The notes under the pieces: generated by a model
Database searches by the model: none
What the model saw: the letters and a program-made list of their open reading frames with translations, nothing else
Told to the model about the DNA's origin: nothing
In this document: positions 11,396 to 22,310 of the stretch, in pieces
How the letters are laid out: each line of letters begins with the position of its first letter
Position numbering within the stretch: position 1 is the first letter of the stretch
Source of the DNA: Earliella scabrosa
Lineage: Eukaryota > Basidiomycota > Agaricomycetes > Polyporales > Polyporaceae
Direction: 5' to 3'
Assembly: GCA_022605405.1 (NCBI GenBank)
Contig: JABYQQ010000002.1
Location: 3,038,001 to 3,102,000, forward strand
DNA: 64,000 nt
Translations under genes and position numbers: made by a program

Positions 11396-12955
11396 ATGGC
11401 CTTCCCCTTCCCGCCTCCCCCGAAGACGAAGCTCGGCCGCCACCGCCAGCTCTGCCCGCTCGCGGGCGTGCACGTGTCCCGGATCGTGCTCGGGGCGATG
11501 AGCATCGGCGACAAGCAGCTGGAGGCGTTCGGGATGGGCACGATGGACAAGGAGGCGAGCTTCAAGCTTCTGGATGCGTACTACGACGCGGGCGGGAACT
11601 TCATCGATACGGCGAGCAACTACCAGGAGGAGACGTCGGAGATGTTTATTGGGGAGTGGATGGAGGCGCGTGGGATCCGGGACCAGATCGTCATTGCGAC
11701 GAAGGTACGTTCGATGTTCTCTTCGGTGTCTCGACGCTGTATTCCTTCGTACGTGATTTATGGTGCTTGAGGGCTGACGCTTCAAGGGCCCCTTCGTCGC
11801 AGTATTCGACTCCGTACAAGATGTCCGACCCGAACGTGCAGCAGAAGACGCATTACGTCGGGAACAACACCAAGTCTCTCCACATCTCGGTGGAGAACTC
11901 GTTGAAAAAGCTTCGCACGACATACATCGACATTCTCTACATCCACTGGGTGAGCCGATACGTATTGTGCGTTGTCGTCAGGCGCTGACTCCATTGTTGC
12001 ATCTAGTGGGACTGGACCTGCGGCGTCGAGGAAGTCATGAACAGCCTCCACCACCTCGTCGCGTCCGGGAAGGTTCTCTACCTAGTACGTGTATCTGATG
12101 ACCTACACACCTCCTCGACTTCCGCTGATGCTCATTCCTCTACCCAGGGAATCTCCGACGCGCCCTCGTGGATCGTGACGAAGGCGAACACGTACGCGCG
12201 CATGGCGGGCAAGACGCCCTTCGTGATCTACCAAGGCGCGTGGAGCGTCGTCCAGCGCGACATGGAGCGCGAGATCGTGCTCATGGCAAAGGAAGAGGGC
12301 ATGGCGATATGCCCGTGGAACGTCCTTGCTGCGGGCAAGATACGCACTGACGCTGAGGAAGAGGCGCGGCTCAAGTCGGGCGAGCTCGGTGCGTCTCAGT
12401 ACAACTCTGACCTTGCCAAAGAGTGAACACTAGTACTGATCTGTTGCGTACAGGCCGTCGTACGTTCGGCGCTGACTGGATGCGCAACGAGAAAGAGAGG
12501 AAGGTCGCGAAGGTCCTGGAGGAGATCGCGGGTGAAGTTGGCACGTCGAGCATTCAAGCAGGTCCGTCTTCGTCCTCCCACCATGGTTCCTTGCTCGAAT
12601 GCTAATATTACGAACGACGCGTAGTTGCCATCGCGTACGTCATGCAGATGGTGCCCTACGTTTTCCCCCTTGTCGGCGGACGGAAGGTCGAGCACCTGCA
12701 CGCGAACATCCAGGCGCTGGATATCGCGCTCACGGAGGAACATATCAAGAGAATCCAGGAAGCGTCGCCGCTGGAGCTCGGCTTCCCGTACGAGTACATC
12801 GTGAGTTCTTGGTCTAGCTGCGCCTCTCCCCTACGTACGCTGACGATGACGATTTGTGCTAGGGCACTGGGTCGGCATACGGGATTGGGTACATCATGAG
12901 TGGACACTACGATAAGTGGCCCGCGCAACAGGCTATTCGTCCTGCGAAGCATTAA
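11396..12955 (+). CDS. Aldo/keto reductase, aryl-alcohol dehydrogenase type
   Basis: NADPH-dependent aldo/keto reductase of the fungal aryl-alcohol dehydrogenase / norsolorinic-acid-reductase-like group, which reduces aromatic aldehydes in lignin-degrading fungi. Seven exons: 11396-11704, 11803-11949, 12007-12084, 12148-12388, 12454-12561, 12625-12800 and 12863-12955, giving 383 residues, normal for the family. Family marks are SRIVLGAMSIG near the N-terminus, the catalytic-tyrosine region GNFIDTASNYQEETSE, the sheet segment TYIDILYIHWWDW, GISDAPSWIV, FVIYQGAWSVVQRD, and VGGRKVEHL in the cofactor-binding end. No secretion signal, so intracellular. A 3' fragment of a second copy lies at 15.7 kb beyond the HET gene. 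Substrate cannot be read from sequence. Confidence 0.9.
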
Positions 12956-13430
12956 GAAGATGAGGTCTGCCTTTGTATGCTGCGCTTGCCAGCTCCTGTG
13001 CAGCTGTTGCGTCTCTGGACGATCTGTATCCGAACCGTCACGTATATACCGGAATGCATAGGCGGGCGACTCGGATTTGTATGAGTGCTCGTGCTCGAGG
13101 GGAAAGGAATGCAGATATCTGTGGCAGCGTTTACCGTGCACGTACGAGGGCAAGATGGAGAGTACGGCAGCTCAAGAGGAACTGGGATTGACCGCGTATA
13201 AAGGATGCATGAGCGGAACCGTAGAGTGGTAATGGATGAAGGAGACAACGAGCTCGGGGATGCAGTCGGTGAATGGCTTCAGAGCCTCCCGGAGAGAGGC
13301 GAATTGGGTGACGTGTGAAGGAGACGGTGCGAAGGAGTGGACACATTTCGACAGGCGAAGGAGAGGTGACGGTAGATGGCGATGGGGGAGGTGTTGGTGG
13401 GACCGATCATGATCGGGTCACAGTGTGCGG
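12956..13430. other. Convergent intergenic region
   Basis: Between the reductase stop and the stop of the minus-strand HET gene. No gene seen; opposing short frames only. Confidence 0.5.
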
Positions 13431-15322
13431 CTACTTGTGCAAGTGTATCAACTCCTCGCAGGACAGCTCCGTGAGCACGAAGTCCGCCTTCGGGTCCTCA
13501 GGGCATGGAGCGAATCCAAGAGTGAACAACCACTCTTCATCCCAATTCCTCCGGTGATGGGTCGAAGAGAATTGTTTGCGCATCTGGGGCCAGGTTTGAA
13601 TGTGATCCTGGGGACACTTGTGGAGGTCGCGGAAATGTCTCCAGTCGTCGCCTTCTTCGAGAACCTGGATATTCGCCCAGTACGGTCCGGGTGGCGCAAT
13701 CTCCCGTGAGCGGCCTCTGGTAGCGGAGGCTGGCTGACCGCCAGCCCTGCATTGACCGACCTGGAGTAGGACTTGTCTGCGGATAGTGCCGGGGTACATG
13801 AACCAGATGTTGAGGTCCTCAAAGTCGTTCGTATCTCTGTCACCACTGCTCCCTGTACCCGATGCAAATAGTCTGTGGGCGGTCATAAAATTGCTCATGT
13901 GATCTTCAGGAAAGCGTATGGGGTAGGGAGAATTGTGATCGAGGTTCAAGAAAAACGTGCCTTTCGGCTGTTCTTCATAGTGTGCAAGGTAGATCTCTCG
14001 CCACGGAGTTGAACCCCCTTGCGATCCAAGGCCATCAGGTGCCGGTGGAATGAGGAGACCAGATTTGGGCTTGCTGAAGACGCGGAGAATTCTACCAGTT
14101 GTGTCCGGACACGCCCCGATGTCGTACAAGAGCACGTTAGGGAGCTGCGGGTGAGCGCGCGGCGATAGCGCTAGGAGAAGCCCGCGTTCTCGCTCGCTCG
14201 CGCTCTCGCCTGCAGGCACTCGGGAACACCACAGTGAGAGATCGGCGTAGAGTCGTCCGTTGACGTCATAGACGGGTATCCGTGCCAGAACGCCATAGGG
14301 CGTCAGAGTGAAGGACATTACGGGGGCCGGTGATGTCTGCATAGATCATTGGTGTGTGAGCTCGTACACTCCCACGTAGTTTAGCGTAGAACGTACCGTC
14401 TCATTGTGCGCATCATCTAAGCGGGCCTGCTTAGCTGATGCGTGACTCGGACTGAACTTGATATCTCCCGACTGAGCAAAATCCTCAGGGGAAGCGGCGA
14501 AGATGCTAGACCTCGCGTCCTCGAGCTTGGAGACCATCTTGTCATAGTCCCGAGTCCATGCAAAGAGTGTGGTGTCGTCATACTTCCTCAGGATCTCCTC
14601 CTGCAATCGTCGGACCTTCTTCCCTCCCCATAGAGTGTTGGCATGTTGATCCCAAAGATCCCGAGCAACGAGTAAGCCTCGTCTTCCTCCCGTGTTGTCC
14701 GCCTGTTTGATGCCCATGACATACAGCAAGCAACGCTCACCGATTCGGGAGACTGAGCGAGATGGAGAACGGACATTGGGATGCCCGTGATCTTCCGCAG
14801 GTACTTCGCCAGGCTCGACTTTGTTCCCAAGACCTCCCAAGAGGCGGACAGAAATATGACCACACGAGGCGCGATGAGCTCCTGGAGTGTCCATCCCCTC
14901 TTATGCCATTTGCTGCGTGTGAACGAAGGTTCGTAGGGGTAAGCTCGGTCATCAAAAGCTTGTGCCGTAGGGACGTCTTCGAGATAAGCGTAGCATACCT
15001 CGGCGAGAGAGTAGTAGCGGTACATGGAGTTGATTGCTTCAGACAGTTCGGCGCTGCTTGTCTTGTCAATGCAGCAAGTATCAATCCACAGCCACTGGTA
15101 GCCGTGAGAGGCAGCAAGCTCGCATGCACGTCGTATCTTCTCAGAGACGAGAGTGCGGGGACTCGTCCCGGTGATCAGGGACTCCGTGTGGAACCGTTCG
15201 ACGTCTTGATATATAGTTTCATGCTCGCCCCACACGTGAGAGAGTATCGCGTAGCCCCCCTTAACCTGTTCGGGGGTAACGAAGGACTGGAGTGCGAGAG
15301 TTTCAGTATGGAGCAGCCGCAT
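13431..15322 (-). pseudogene. HET-domain gene with one-base frameshift
   Basis: HET proteins mediate heterokaryon (vegetative) incompatibility in filamentous fungi. The start at 15322 gives MRLLHTETLALQSF, the standard start of this local family; a longer upstream frame is not needed. Exon 1 is 15322-14397 and exon 2 is 14336-13431, with a good intron between. The HET core is clear: GYAILSHVWGEHE, then WIDTCCIDKTSSAELSEAIN, RGWTLQELIAP and YSLLGIFGINMPTLYGEG. Immediately after YGEG (about 14618-14630) the frame breaks. One added base would restore KKVRRLQEEI as in paralogues, and exon 1 (926 nt) is exactly one base short of whole codons. Exon 2 carries the family C-terminal module, with CPQDHIQTW. 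Either a recent pseudogene or a sequencing error in a purine run; otherwise intact at about 610 residues. Confidence 0.8.
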
Positions 15323-15667
15323 GTGTCGCGCCCGGGCCTGCGTGCTGTACAGCGGTGTCAGCCTGGTGGGGCTCAGAAGTACGACATACGCACTCTTGGC
15401 GACAATCCTTCTAGTTAGAAATGCCGCTGGTACGCCTGCAAGGGCGAGGTCCTTCGCACCTAGGGATAGCGTCGTTAATGATTGGGGAGAGGCTGACGCA
15501 AGGTCAAATCTGTGGATATACATACCCCGAGGCCCAATGAAGGGCACGCCCTCTCCGTGAGGTGTGTACGTCTACAGGTACGTAGCAGCGGGTAAGTATG
15601 CGCAGTACGTTCTTCTGCTCATCTCCGTCAGACATGAGGATAATCGCACGCGGGATCGTGCAGGTAC

Positions 15668-15812
15668 TTCCAAGGAGGATTCAGGGAGCGTCTCCACTGG
15701 AGCTGGGCTTCTCGTACGAGACGACTCGGAGTACATTGTGAGTTCTTACTCTTCAAGTTGTGCGTCGCGCCCGTTGAGTGACGCGCACGGACTCTAGGAG
15801 GCAACCAGCGTG
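15668..15812 (+). pseudogene. 3' fragment of an aldo/keto reductase gene
   Basis: Resembles the end of exon 6, intron 6 and the start of exon 7 of the reductase at 11396-12955. It reads RIQGASPLELGFSYE against RIQEASPLELGFPYE, followed by an inserted few bases, the same donor context (ACATYGTGAGTTCTT), and an intron ending CTAG. No upstream exons remain. It is the relic of a duplicate copy, separated from the intact gene by the HET gene. Confidence 0.75.
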
Positions 15813-15879
15813 GGGACAGCATTGTGATCAGTTGCGTTTGTCCGACAGGCATGGGATGCAGTGGCGGCGGCTGACGTTC

Positions 15880-15893
15880 AACGTTGCAACGTT
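15880..15893. repeat. 14-nt perfect palindrome
   Basis: AACGTTGCAACGTT, embedded in two direct copies of CGTTCAACG, just left of the segmental duplication boundary. Meaning unknown. Confidence 0.4.
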
Positions 15894-15909
15894 CAACGCC
15901 GTTCACGAA

Positions 15910-18900
15910 CAGGGTGCACCGGAAAGCTGGGCCGAATGCCGACCCACGTGGAGGCCACGCGCTCAGGGTCTCTTCCAGGTCTCTTCCTTCTCTGGTTTGT
16001 ACTAACTGCACCCTTCAGTCTCTAGCGTGAACACGTCAATACAACTCTTCAGCACCCTCGAGGGCTGCATCAAAAGCTGCACACAAAATGCGCGTTCTGC
16101 CCCCGGGAACGCTCGAGAACTACTAGGACCGCTCCTCACAAGATATTCCTCCTACATACTACCTTCTAGACACAACGGTGAGTATCTAGGCTGTGCGGTT
16201 CTGTGCTGCTGTTCCGAGGTGTTGACGATCATATCCATGCAGGTCTTGACCGCATCTTCCTCGGTACACGTCTTCCTCCGCGCACCATGCACATTCCTCC
16301 CTTCCTCGGGCCCAATTTGTCATGATGTGGTCGTCGGTCGAGGCGATCTCGTGGCGTGTTGCAGCAACGAACTCAGGTGTATCTGGATGATGAGTTGGAA
16401 GGAACCGAGGGCAATTTGGCGACTGGACGACAGTGCAGTGTTTTGGGTCCATGGGTACGCTTGCCTCTCTCTGAACGTGCTACCCCATATACCCTCCTTT
16501 CACGCTCTCCCACATGATGCACTTTCTTCGACTTGTCTGGCACCCTCCCTTTGACGCGTCGCTCTGCGACTGTCACTGTTACGGTCAATCTGGCCCAGTC
16601 TCGTTGAGTCCCCCGGGGAGCCGCATCGCAGTCGCATACAAGGATATAGTCGCGTCTCACGCACGCGCTCTGTGGACGCTCGCTCCATGCATCGTCTTCC
16701 TCCGGGCCACGGTGATACACGGCCAACGGGCGTTTCACCCACACTACCCTGTACTTCACGGTTCTATGGCGAGCCCCCTAGCCTTAAATCCCCCTCCCTG
16801 CCTCGAGGTGACCCCACTTGGCCTCTGGTAACAGATCTCACTGCACCCGCATTCCCTGGTGGAGGAGTACCGCTACAGAATCCTGCGACGACATCGGCTC
16901 CGGACGTGCTCAACCCTGCACGTCCAAACCTGTGTCCCATGTCCCTCGGAGACCGTTAACGACGGCTTGAGGGGCTCTTCGGCTTCGGCTTCTCCGGATC
17001 TGTGGGAGAGGGATATAGGTGCGTTTCTCAGTATCCCCTGATAGGAGCTCGTCACTTAGTCTCTTTGCAGGATCATTTGTCTACATATCTTGCTGTATGC
17101 GGTTCATAATCGGTACAAGTTCTCAGTTTCTTGATACGTGTGCGATTACCATTACGTCAGTTCATGCTGTACACAACAGCGTACTCGCTCCTCCGCTGTA
17201 CCTGGTGCCCAAGAGATTTGTCTATCCCCTGTTGTCACAATATCAGCGCCGTCTACCGTCTACATTTGCACAAGGTTCACAACGTACGTCTCTTGTTTGA
17301 CCTCGGTCGGGTATTCTCTGACCACGATTGTCTAGTACTGTAGCTGCTTAGCACGCATCGCGCGAGTTTCATCACTTTGTCTCTCTGGAGCGCATACCCA
17401 ACGGCCACGCAACGCATCGTGGCAGTCCTCAAAGGATGTCATCGAACTTGCACGGTGCGCGGCCTCGGGCAACCCACGCGATAGGCGTGCGAGCCGAGCT
17501 CCACGGATACCAGTGAATCTGGACTGACACCTGCTGCATCGAGAAGCCGAGCTCCCTTCAACTCCATGTTACGGTACAGCTCGCTGTTCGCGACCTGCTA
17601 TGCCTATCTCCGCGACGTTCCCACTCAGGATGTCTTCTGGAGCGCGCAACCCTTGACAAGTCCCACTCCGTTGGGCACGCCGTTCGGCTAGAGCGTCTGG
17701 CACACGCGAGGCTGGACGCTGCAAGAGCTCAACGACCCTTCCTTTTCGTCCTCTTCGTCTCCGAGGCTTGAAACTCCGTCGGATCGAAGGCCGACCTGGC
17801 GAACGGGTTCGAGTGGATCACGAGGATTCCTGCCGCGGTTTTCCGACACGAACGACCGTCGGACATGAGCGTCGCGCAGCGCATATCATGGGCCTAGCCG
17901 GAAGATGACGCGCAAGGGGGACGAAGCGCACTGCCTCCTCGGCCTCTTCATCGTCCATCGCCCCACGCTGGCCACCCAGGCCCCGCACGCGTTCCAGTGC
18001 CTGCAGCAGGAGATGATGAAGACGTATACGGAGACGACACTTTTCGCGTGGGGTAGCTGGTGCGGGTTCTTGCAGAGTCCAGGCTCCAGACGGACGACTC
18101 GTTCTGGGATACGAATTACACGGGCTGCTCGCTGCCTCTCCGGCGGACTTTGCAGACTCGAGCAACATCGAGTATCGACCCCGTTTCATTGACCATGCGG
18201 ATCTCGCGGCAGGGGTGAGTGATAATGCTATCTTCGCTGCGGCTCCCTGTTCTGATCACGAGATGGGTTCAGAGTAGATACACACCACAACGGATCCCCG
18301 TTGTAGAGCGTGAGGGACGCACGTTCGCGGACCTCTTATGGTCGATGAACGGCGATCGCGTTCTGCTCATTCTCACGCCGTGTCCTAAGAACGTGAACCT
18401 CATCCGCTGGGGAACGGAAACATGGAGATGCATCCCGCTGGTCACCATTCCAGCGAGACTCGACACCTACCCATACTCAGGCAAGCTCGCCGTGCAGACC
18501 GCATGGAAGGACGTCTACCTCGCACTGCAGCGCCGTTCTCCGATACTCTATGCCACTCATCCGCGTCTCCCCTCAACTTCTCGTTACCTGCGCGCCACGG
18601 CGCATCGAATGCGGGTAACTGGCGATTCGCCGATGGAGTTCGCTTTCAAGATGTCTCGCGGGACGTGGCCCATCACCATCTTGGTTAGGTTATGCAAGGC
18701 GTGCTGCACCGAAGACGACTCGGACGAACGGCCGATCTACGCGAACGTCACAGGAGCGCGCGGTGAGTACGAGTGTTCGGGTAGGCAACCACATCGCGAA
18801 CTGGCCGGACTGAGAGTAGAGTCTCACCAAATCGCTACCTTCAGGCCGTGGTCAGCCAACCCCGCTCGTACCCGTCCTGGAGGTATTGGCGGGACTGGAT

Positions 18901-19440
18901 GAGTTGTTGGGAATTTGTGGGTGCACAATCGCGACATCGTTCTTCCATGTTCTGTGTGCTGAATATGACTATGTACTCTAGGGCTAGCTACCATTTTGCA
19001 CCGAGGCCTCAAAGTGTGACTGCTTCCGTTCGTCGATCGGTAGGCATGAGAGTGCACATATACAGTATTTCGACGATGGTCATCATTTTGCCATTCGCGA
19101 GTTGCAGTTGTACCCGCTTGGTTTGGAAGAGGATCTCGTGGTTGTCAGGATGTATAGGGGTTCCTGCGACTACGCGACTGCTCTGAATCGTCACGCTTGG
19201 CCCTTCAATGCACACAGTGAGCAACACGTCATCATAGCACCAGTGGGTAAGCCTATCTACAACGGTTCGACATTGATGAACGACTCGTTGAAACAAGTTC
19301 ACAGTTCGCTCATGTACGTACGGGCCTCGTCGAGCGTTGACGCAATCAGTCGATTCATATCCCCTTGTGACAGCTCCGACCTATCAGATTCTCGTCCTCC
19401 GTCGATAGTGAGGGATATTGGTGGCATCTCACACGAGCGT
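15910..19440 (+). repeat. Dispersed segmental duplication, copy 1
   Basis: Blocks throughout this segment recur in the same order and orientation at about 28600-30940. Anchors include GGGCCGAATGCCGACCCACG (15929 / 28617), TGTTCCGAGGTGTTGACGAT (16211 / 28948), the run from TCTGTGGGAGAGGGATATAG to TTCTTGATAC (about 17000-17140 / 29745-29900), the HET C-terminal relic, and TCATGTACGTACGG near 19310 / 30788. Copy 1 is longer because it retains HET N-terminal sequence (17.4-18.6 kb) absent from copy 2. Boundaries are approximate. Identity looks like roughly 75-85% in the best blocks, judged by eye. Confidence 0.75.
17380..18880 (+). pseudogene. Degenerate HET-domain gene
   Basis: Recognisable pieces of a HET gene in several frames with stops. 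Around 17520 DTCCIE is visible. At 17795-17900 the pieces KADLANGFEWITRIPAAVF and SVAQRISWA occur, with a stop just after. From 17905 MTRKGDEAHCLLGLF and LQQEMMKTYTETTLFAWG appear in one frame. The region 18219-18902 carries the C-terminal half (RTFADLLW, WKDVYLAL, FAFKMSRGTW, NVTGARGEYEC), ending in a spoiled version of the CPxDHIxxW motif. The gene cannot encode an intact protein. Confidence 0.75.
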
Positions 19441-19797
19441 GCGGTCAGCCTTGGGAGGTCTCGGAGACAGCCTCAACAAAGTCAGTACTAGTATGTTTGT
19501 TTCTCTATCTGTGATTGACTCAGCCGGTAGGGAACATCAACCTTCAATTCTATCACTCTCGTAATAAGCTCAGTTATAGCTTGACAGTTGAGCCACGATG
19601 GACCCATGGCGCTCACGCACTGCCAGTGCATATCTTGTCTATCTGTGTTTGATTCTGATACATGATAGCGGTCACAACTCCGATGCGGTGACCGCTGCCT
19701 CCGTGCACTACTACCAAAGGGGATGGTTCGAATGGTCTCAATTAGATCATGCAAGAGTGTGTCCTGCATGCTATGATAGCGGGGAGGGAAGGACGAG
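19441..19797. other. Intergenic 3' flank
   Basis: Between the segmental duplication and the stop of the minus-strand orphan-family gene. No gene seen. Confidence 0.4.
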
Positions 19798-20399
19798 TCA
19801 GAGCGGAATGAGCGCCATGCTGAGAAGATCATGGGTATGGCCGAACACCGTGGCCGCGATGTCAACCCAAAGCCACGTGCCCCTCCCATAGAAGCGAGAC
19901 GTGCCGGACAGTACGCCAGAGATTCCCCAGGTGATATCTACTCCGTCGTCGAGGCTCCCCCTGACTTTACTGAGATTATGCTCCCCGAAGATCGGGATTC
20001 TGACCGAGAACGTCGCGTCGATCGTGAACGTGCCAGAGGCAGGTCGGGAGATGGTGCCTCTGAGCTGGAGAAAAGAACATGAGTCCCATTTAGCATGCGC
20101 GCTGTGAGTATTGGGAGAAAAGCACTGACAATGAAAACGAGGCCCCAGAGCGGAATCTCGATGAGGGGGGTGAGCTTGGCGGTCTGGTCCGAACCGAACA
20201 CGGGCGCTCCCGTGATGGCGAAGACGTGAATGATCTCGCCGCTGCTGGTCGTCGACTGTCTGTGGTGGCCTTCGAGCAACCTAGGGAGGTCTGTTGTGGC
20301 GAAGCACAGTCAGTCTATGTTCCACTGAAGAGAATCAACTTTGAGGCATGACATACCGACGGCAGCCTCAGTGAACTCGTTGCTTGGAATGGTGCTCAT
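19798..20399 (-). CDS. Orphan small-protein family, member C
   Basis: Third and most diverged member of the unrecognised family at 2590-3232 and 4884-5547. Exons are 20399-20357, 20290-20130 and 20064-19798 (43, 161, 267 nt), giving 156 residues. Exon 2 has exactly the same length as in the other two members and both introns are in the same phase. It lacks the final intron: the reading frame runs straight to ALIPL-stop. Shared blocks are LLEGHHRQ, EIIHVFAI..PVFG, IEIPLWGLVF, FSVRIPIFG, VRGSLDDGV, GVLSG.SRFY and ATVFG. No signal peptide or membrane helix. A TATA element lies about 70 nt upstream. It stands alone, about 15 kb from the divergent pair. Confidence 0.8.
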
Positions 20400-20465
20400 G
20401 GTGCTGTGTATGTGTAGGAGATGTTGGATAGCAAGCTACTGAGGAAGGAGGCGAGGATGGGCTCC

Positions 20466-20472
20466 ATATATA
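20466..20472 (-). promoter_or_regulatory. TATA box of orphan-family gene C
   Basis: TATATAT on the minus strand, about 67 nt upstream of the ATG at 20399, the same arrangement as in members A and B. Confidence 0.6.
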
Positions 20473-20636
20473 CTGTCCTGCCGGCGGTTGAGTACTGAGT
20501 GTTGGCACGGTTGTACGGACATGTCCTTGTCCGTCACGATACCTGCCATGGGATTTGTCGAGCGCGATTGTGATCACTACTCTGTCCTGCCCGGGACCCT
20601 CCCATGGCGATATGTCACTGATTCAACTTGATCGAA

Positions 20637-20840
20637 TGGAAGCTGAAGTGTTCTCCGGTCAACTCATGCCACCGGCGCCCAATCTACGTGTCACGCTCTA
20701 TGGTTAGCGAAGTCACGGGGGGTCGATCCCCACGCTCGCGTCTCACTTATGTCACTGGATAGCAGGGAAGCTAAGACGGTGTTCTCCGGTCAATCCATGC
20801 CACCGGTGTCCATTCTACACGTCACTCTTATGGGAACTAG
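20637..20840. repeat. Imperfect direct repeat, two ~75-nt units
   Basis: Units at about 20637-20712 and 20757-20835 share GAAGCTRAG, GTGTTCTCCGGTCAA, CATGCCACCGG and ACGTGTCAC/ACACGTCAC in order, spaced 120 nt apart. It is intergenic, upstream of the minus-strand orphan-family gene. Possibly a tandem duplication or a regulatory repeat. Confidence 0.6.
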
Positions 20841-22198
20841 CTAGAAGGTGACAGCTGTTCTCATATCGATAGGCCCATTTTTGAACAACACTCACACAGG
20901 TCGGAGCACGAACATTCGACTCCGAGACGTCGCATACGTTCGGATGTCACAGCGAAGCCTGCGGAAACTGTGCCGGCCATTGACGCCCCCCGCCTCGTCT
21001 CGCCACGCCCGTCGCCCGCGGGACTCGTAGCTTGTAAGTTTTGAAATCGTCTGATTCGACTGTGAGTGTGTTTTGGCCATGTGTGGTCTATCATTATGAG
21101 AACAGCTGGAATATGAGAGTCGGTTGTCTGAAGAGATTTGGCGGACCTGCTAGGGAGAGCTGTGAGCAAATATTCTCACAGCCGCCCCACCATACAACCT
21201 AACTTTAAGCAATGCCGGAGCTTTCTAGAGGGACTGAATACCCTCAAGTCAACATGTCGGCACTCTACCGGAGTTGTCGGTGTCCAGCAGCCCACACCAT
21301 GCCCCGGCGCTACAGGATCATTTGGGATGAAGATGACGTCATACACCCGCAGTTGCGCAACCATGCGCGCCAATCAGGGACTTGGCTACCGCATGTCTCC
21401 AAACCCCTCTCTCTCTCATCGCGCGTCACTGCTCTCATGCGCTGGCAGCCTTGGTCACGGTCTTTTAGTCCTGTTCCGTGTCAGGCGCACACCACGCTTC
21501 AGGGCTGATCTAGCCTATCCCGACTTCACGCATATCACGGACCATGCTGAGTACGTCAAGACAAGGCACGGGGACAGTGCACCCTAGGCTAGACCGACCT
21601 AGCTCTGGTGCAAGTATTATCAGCGGAAGGAAAGATGCGTGTCGATGTCTCTTATGACAGGTTTCTTGGAAACCATATCCGGAACGCCGGAGTCGAGACG
21701 GCACGGGGTCAATAAGTACATCTCAAATGTCTCGGCTTTGGACGGCCAGCCTGATGGGATGCACTTAGGTGGGTGCATGGCAGAGACCCGACATCGTGTA
21801 GAGTCTTCCGACTAATGACACATAACTATTGTAGACGACGAAAGCGCGACCTTTATCGGGTTTGAGACACTCTCTGGCTCCGCCGGGGGCTCCTCTCTAC
21901 GAACCATCGCCCACTCCAGTGAGTAAGAGTGTGTCCTGCTGAGGCTAGCAGGTGTACTTACGCTTCAATCAGTTCCGAGTCGTGCTCAAGACATGCCCCG
22001 CAGATGGCCACGGAGCGATTCTTTCCCCGGATCGACTTCCAAGTAGGTGCCATGCAGCAGTGCTTCTCTGTCAAACATCTGTCTCGCATGTCCTATGCTT
22101 CCATCACGCCCCCGGTGTCAAACGAGGAGCTAACGCCCATGCATTTACTGGCGGATCGATAAACCACAAGGTCGGTCCGTCGTCTCTGTATGTTCTAG
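20841..22198. other. Intergenic; includes upstream half of tandem unit 1
   Basis: No gene accepted. From about 21515 the sequence is the duplicated 5' region of the GMC gene, matching 25215 onward. Frames at 21138-21587 and 20861-21169 do not look coding. Confidence 0.45.
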
Positions 22199-22205
22199 TA
22201 TTTAA
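22199..22205 (+). promoter_or_regulatory. TATA-like element of GMC gene 1
   Basis: TATTTAA, 112 nt upstream of the ATG at 22311. The same GTATTTAAG context occurs 103 nt upstream of the second copy, so it is conserved between the duplicates. Confidence 0.5.
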
Positions 22206-22310
22206 GGCCTATTAACTAGACGGAAACCCCACCTCGTCGCACCAGACACTATCTGCTAGCTCCACATCGCACACCTCATTCCTGAAAGTCGATCGCCAAT
22301 ATTTCACGAC

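Noticed and set aside
20700..20740. GGGGTCGATCCCC resembling a T-arm
   Set aside because: No acceptor, D or anticodon stems around it; it is part of the spacer in the direct repeat region.
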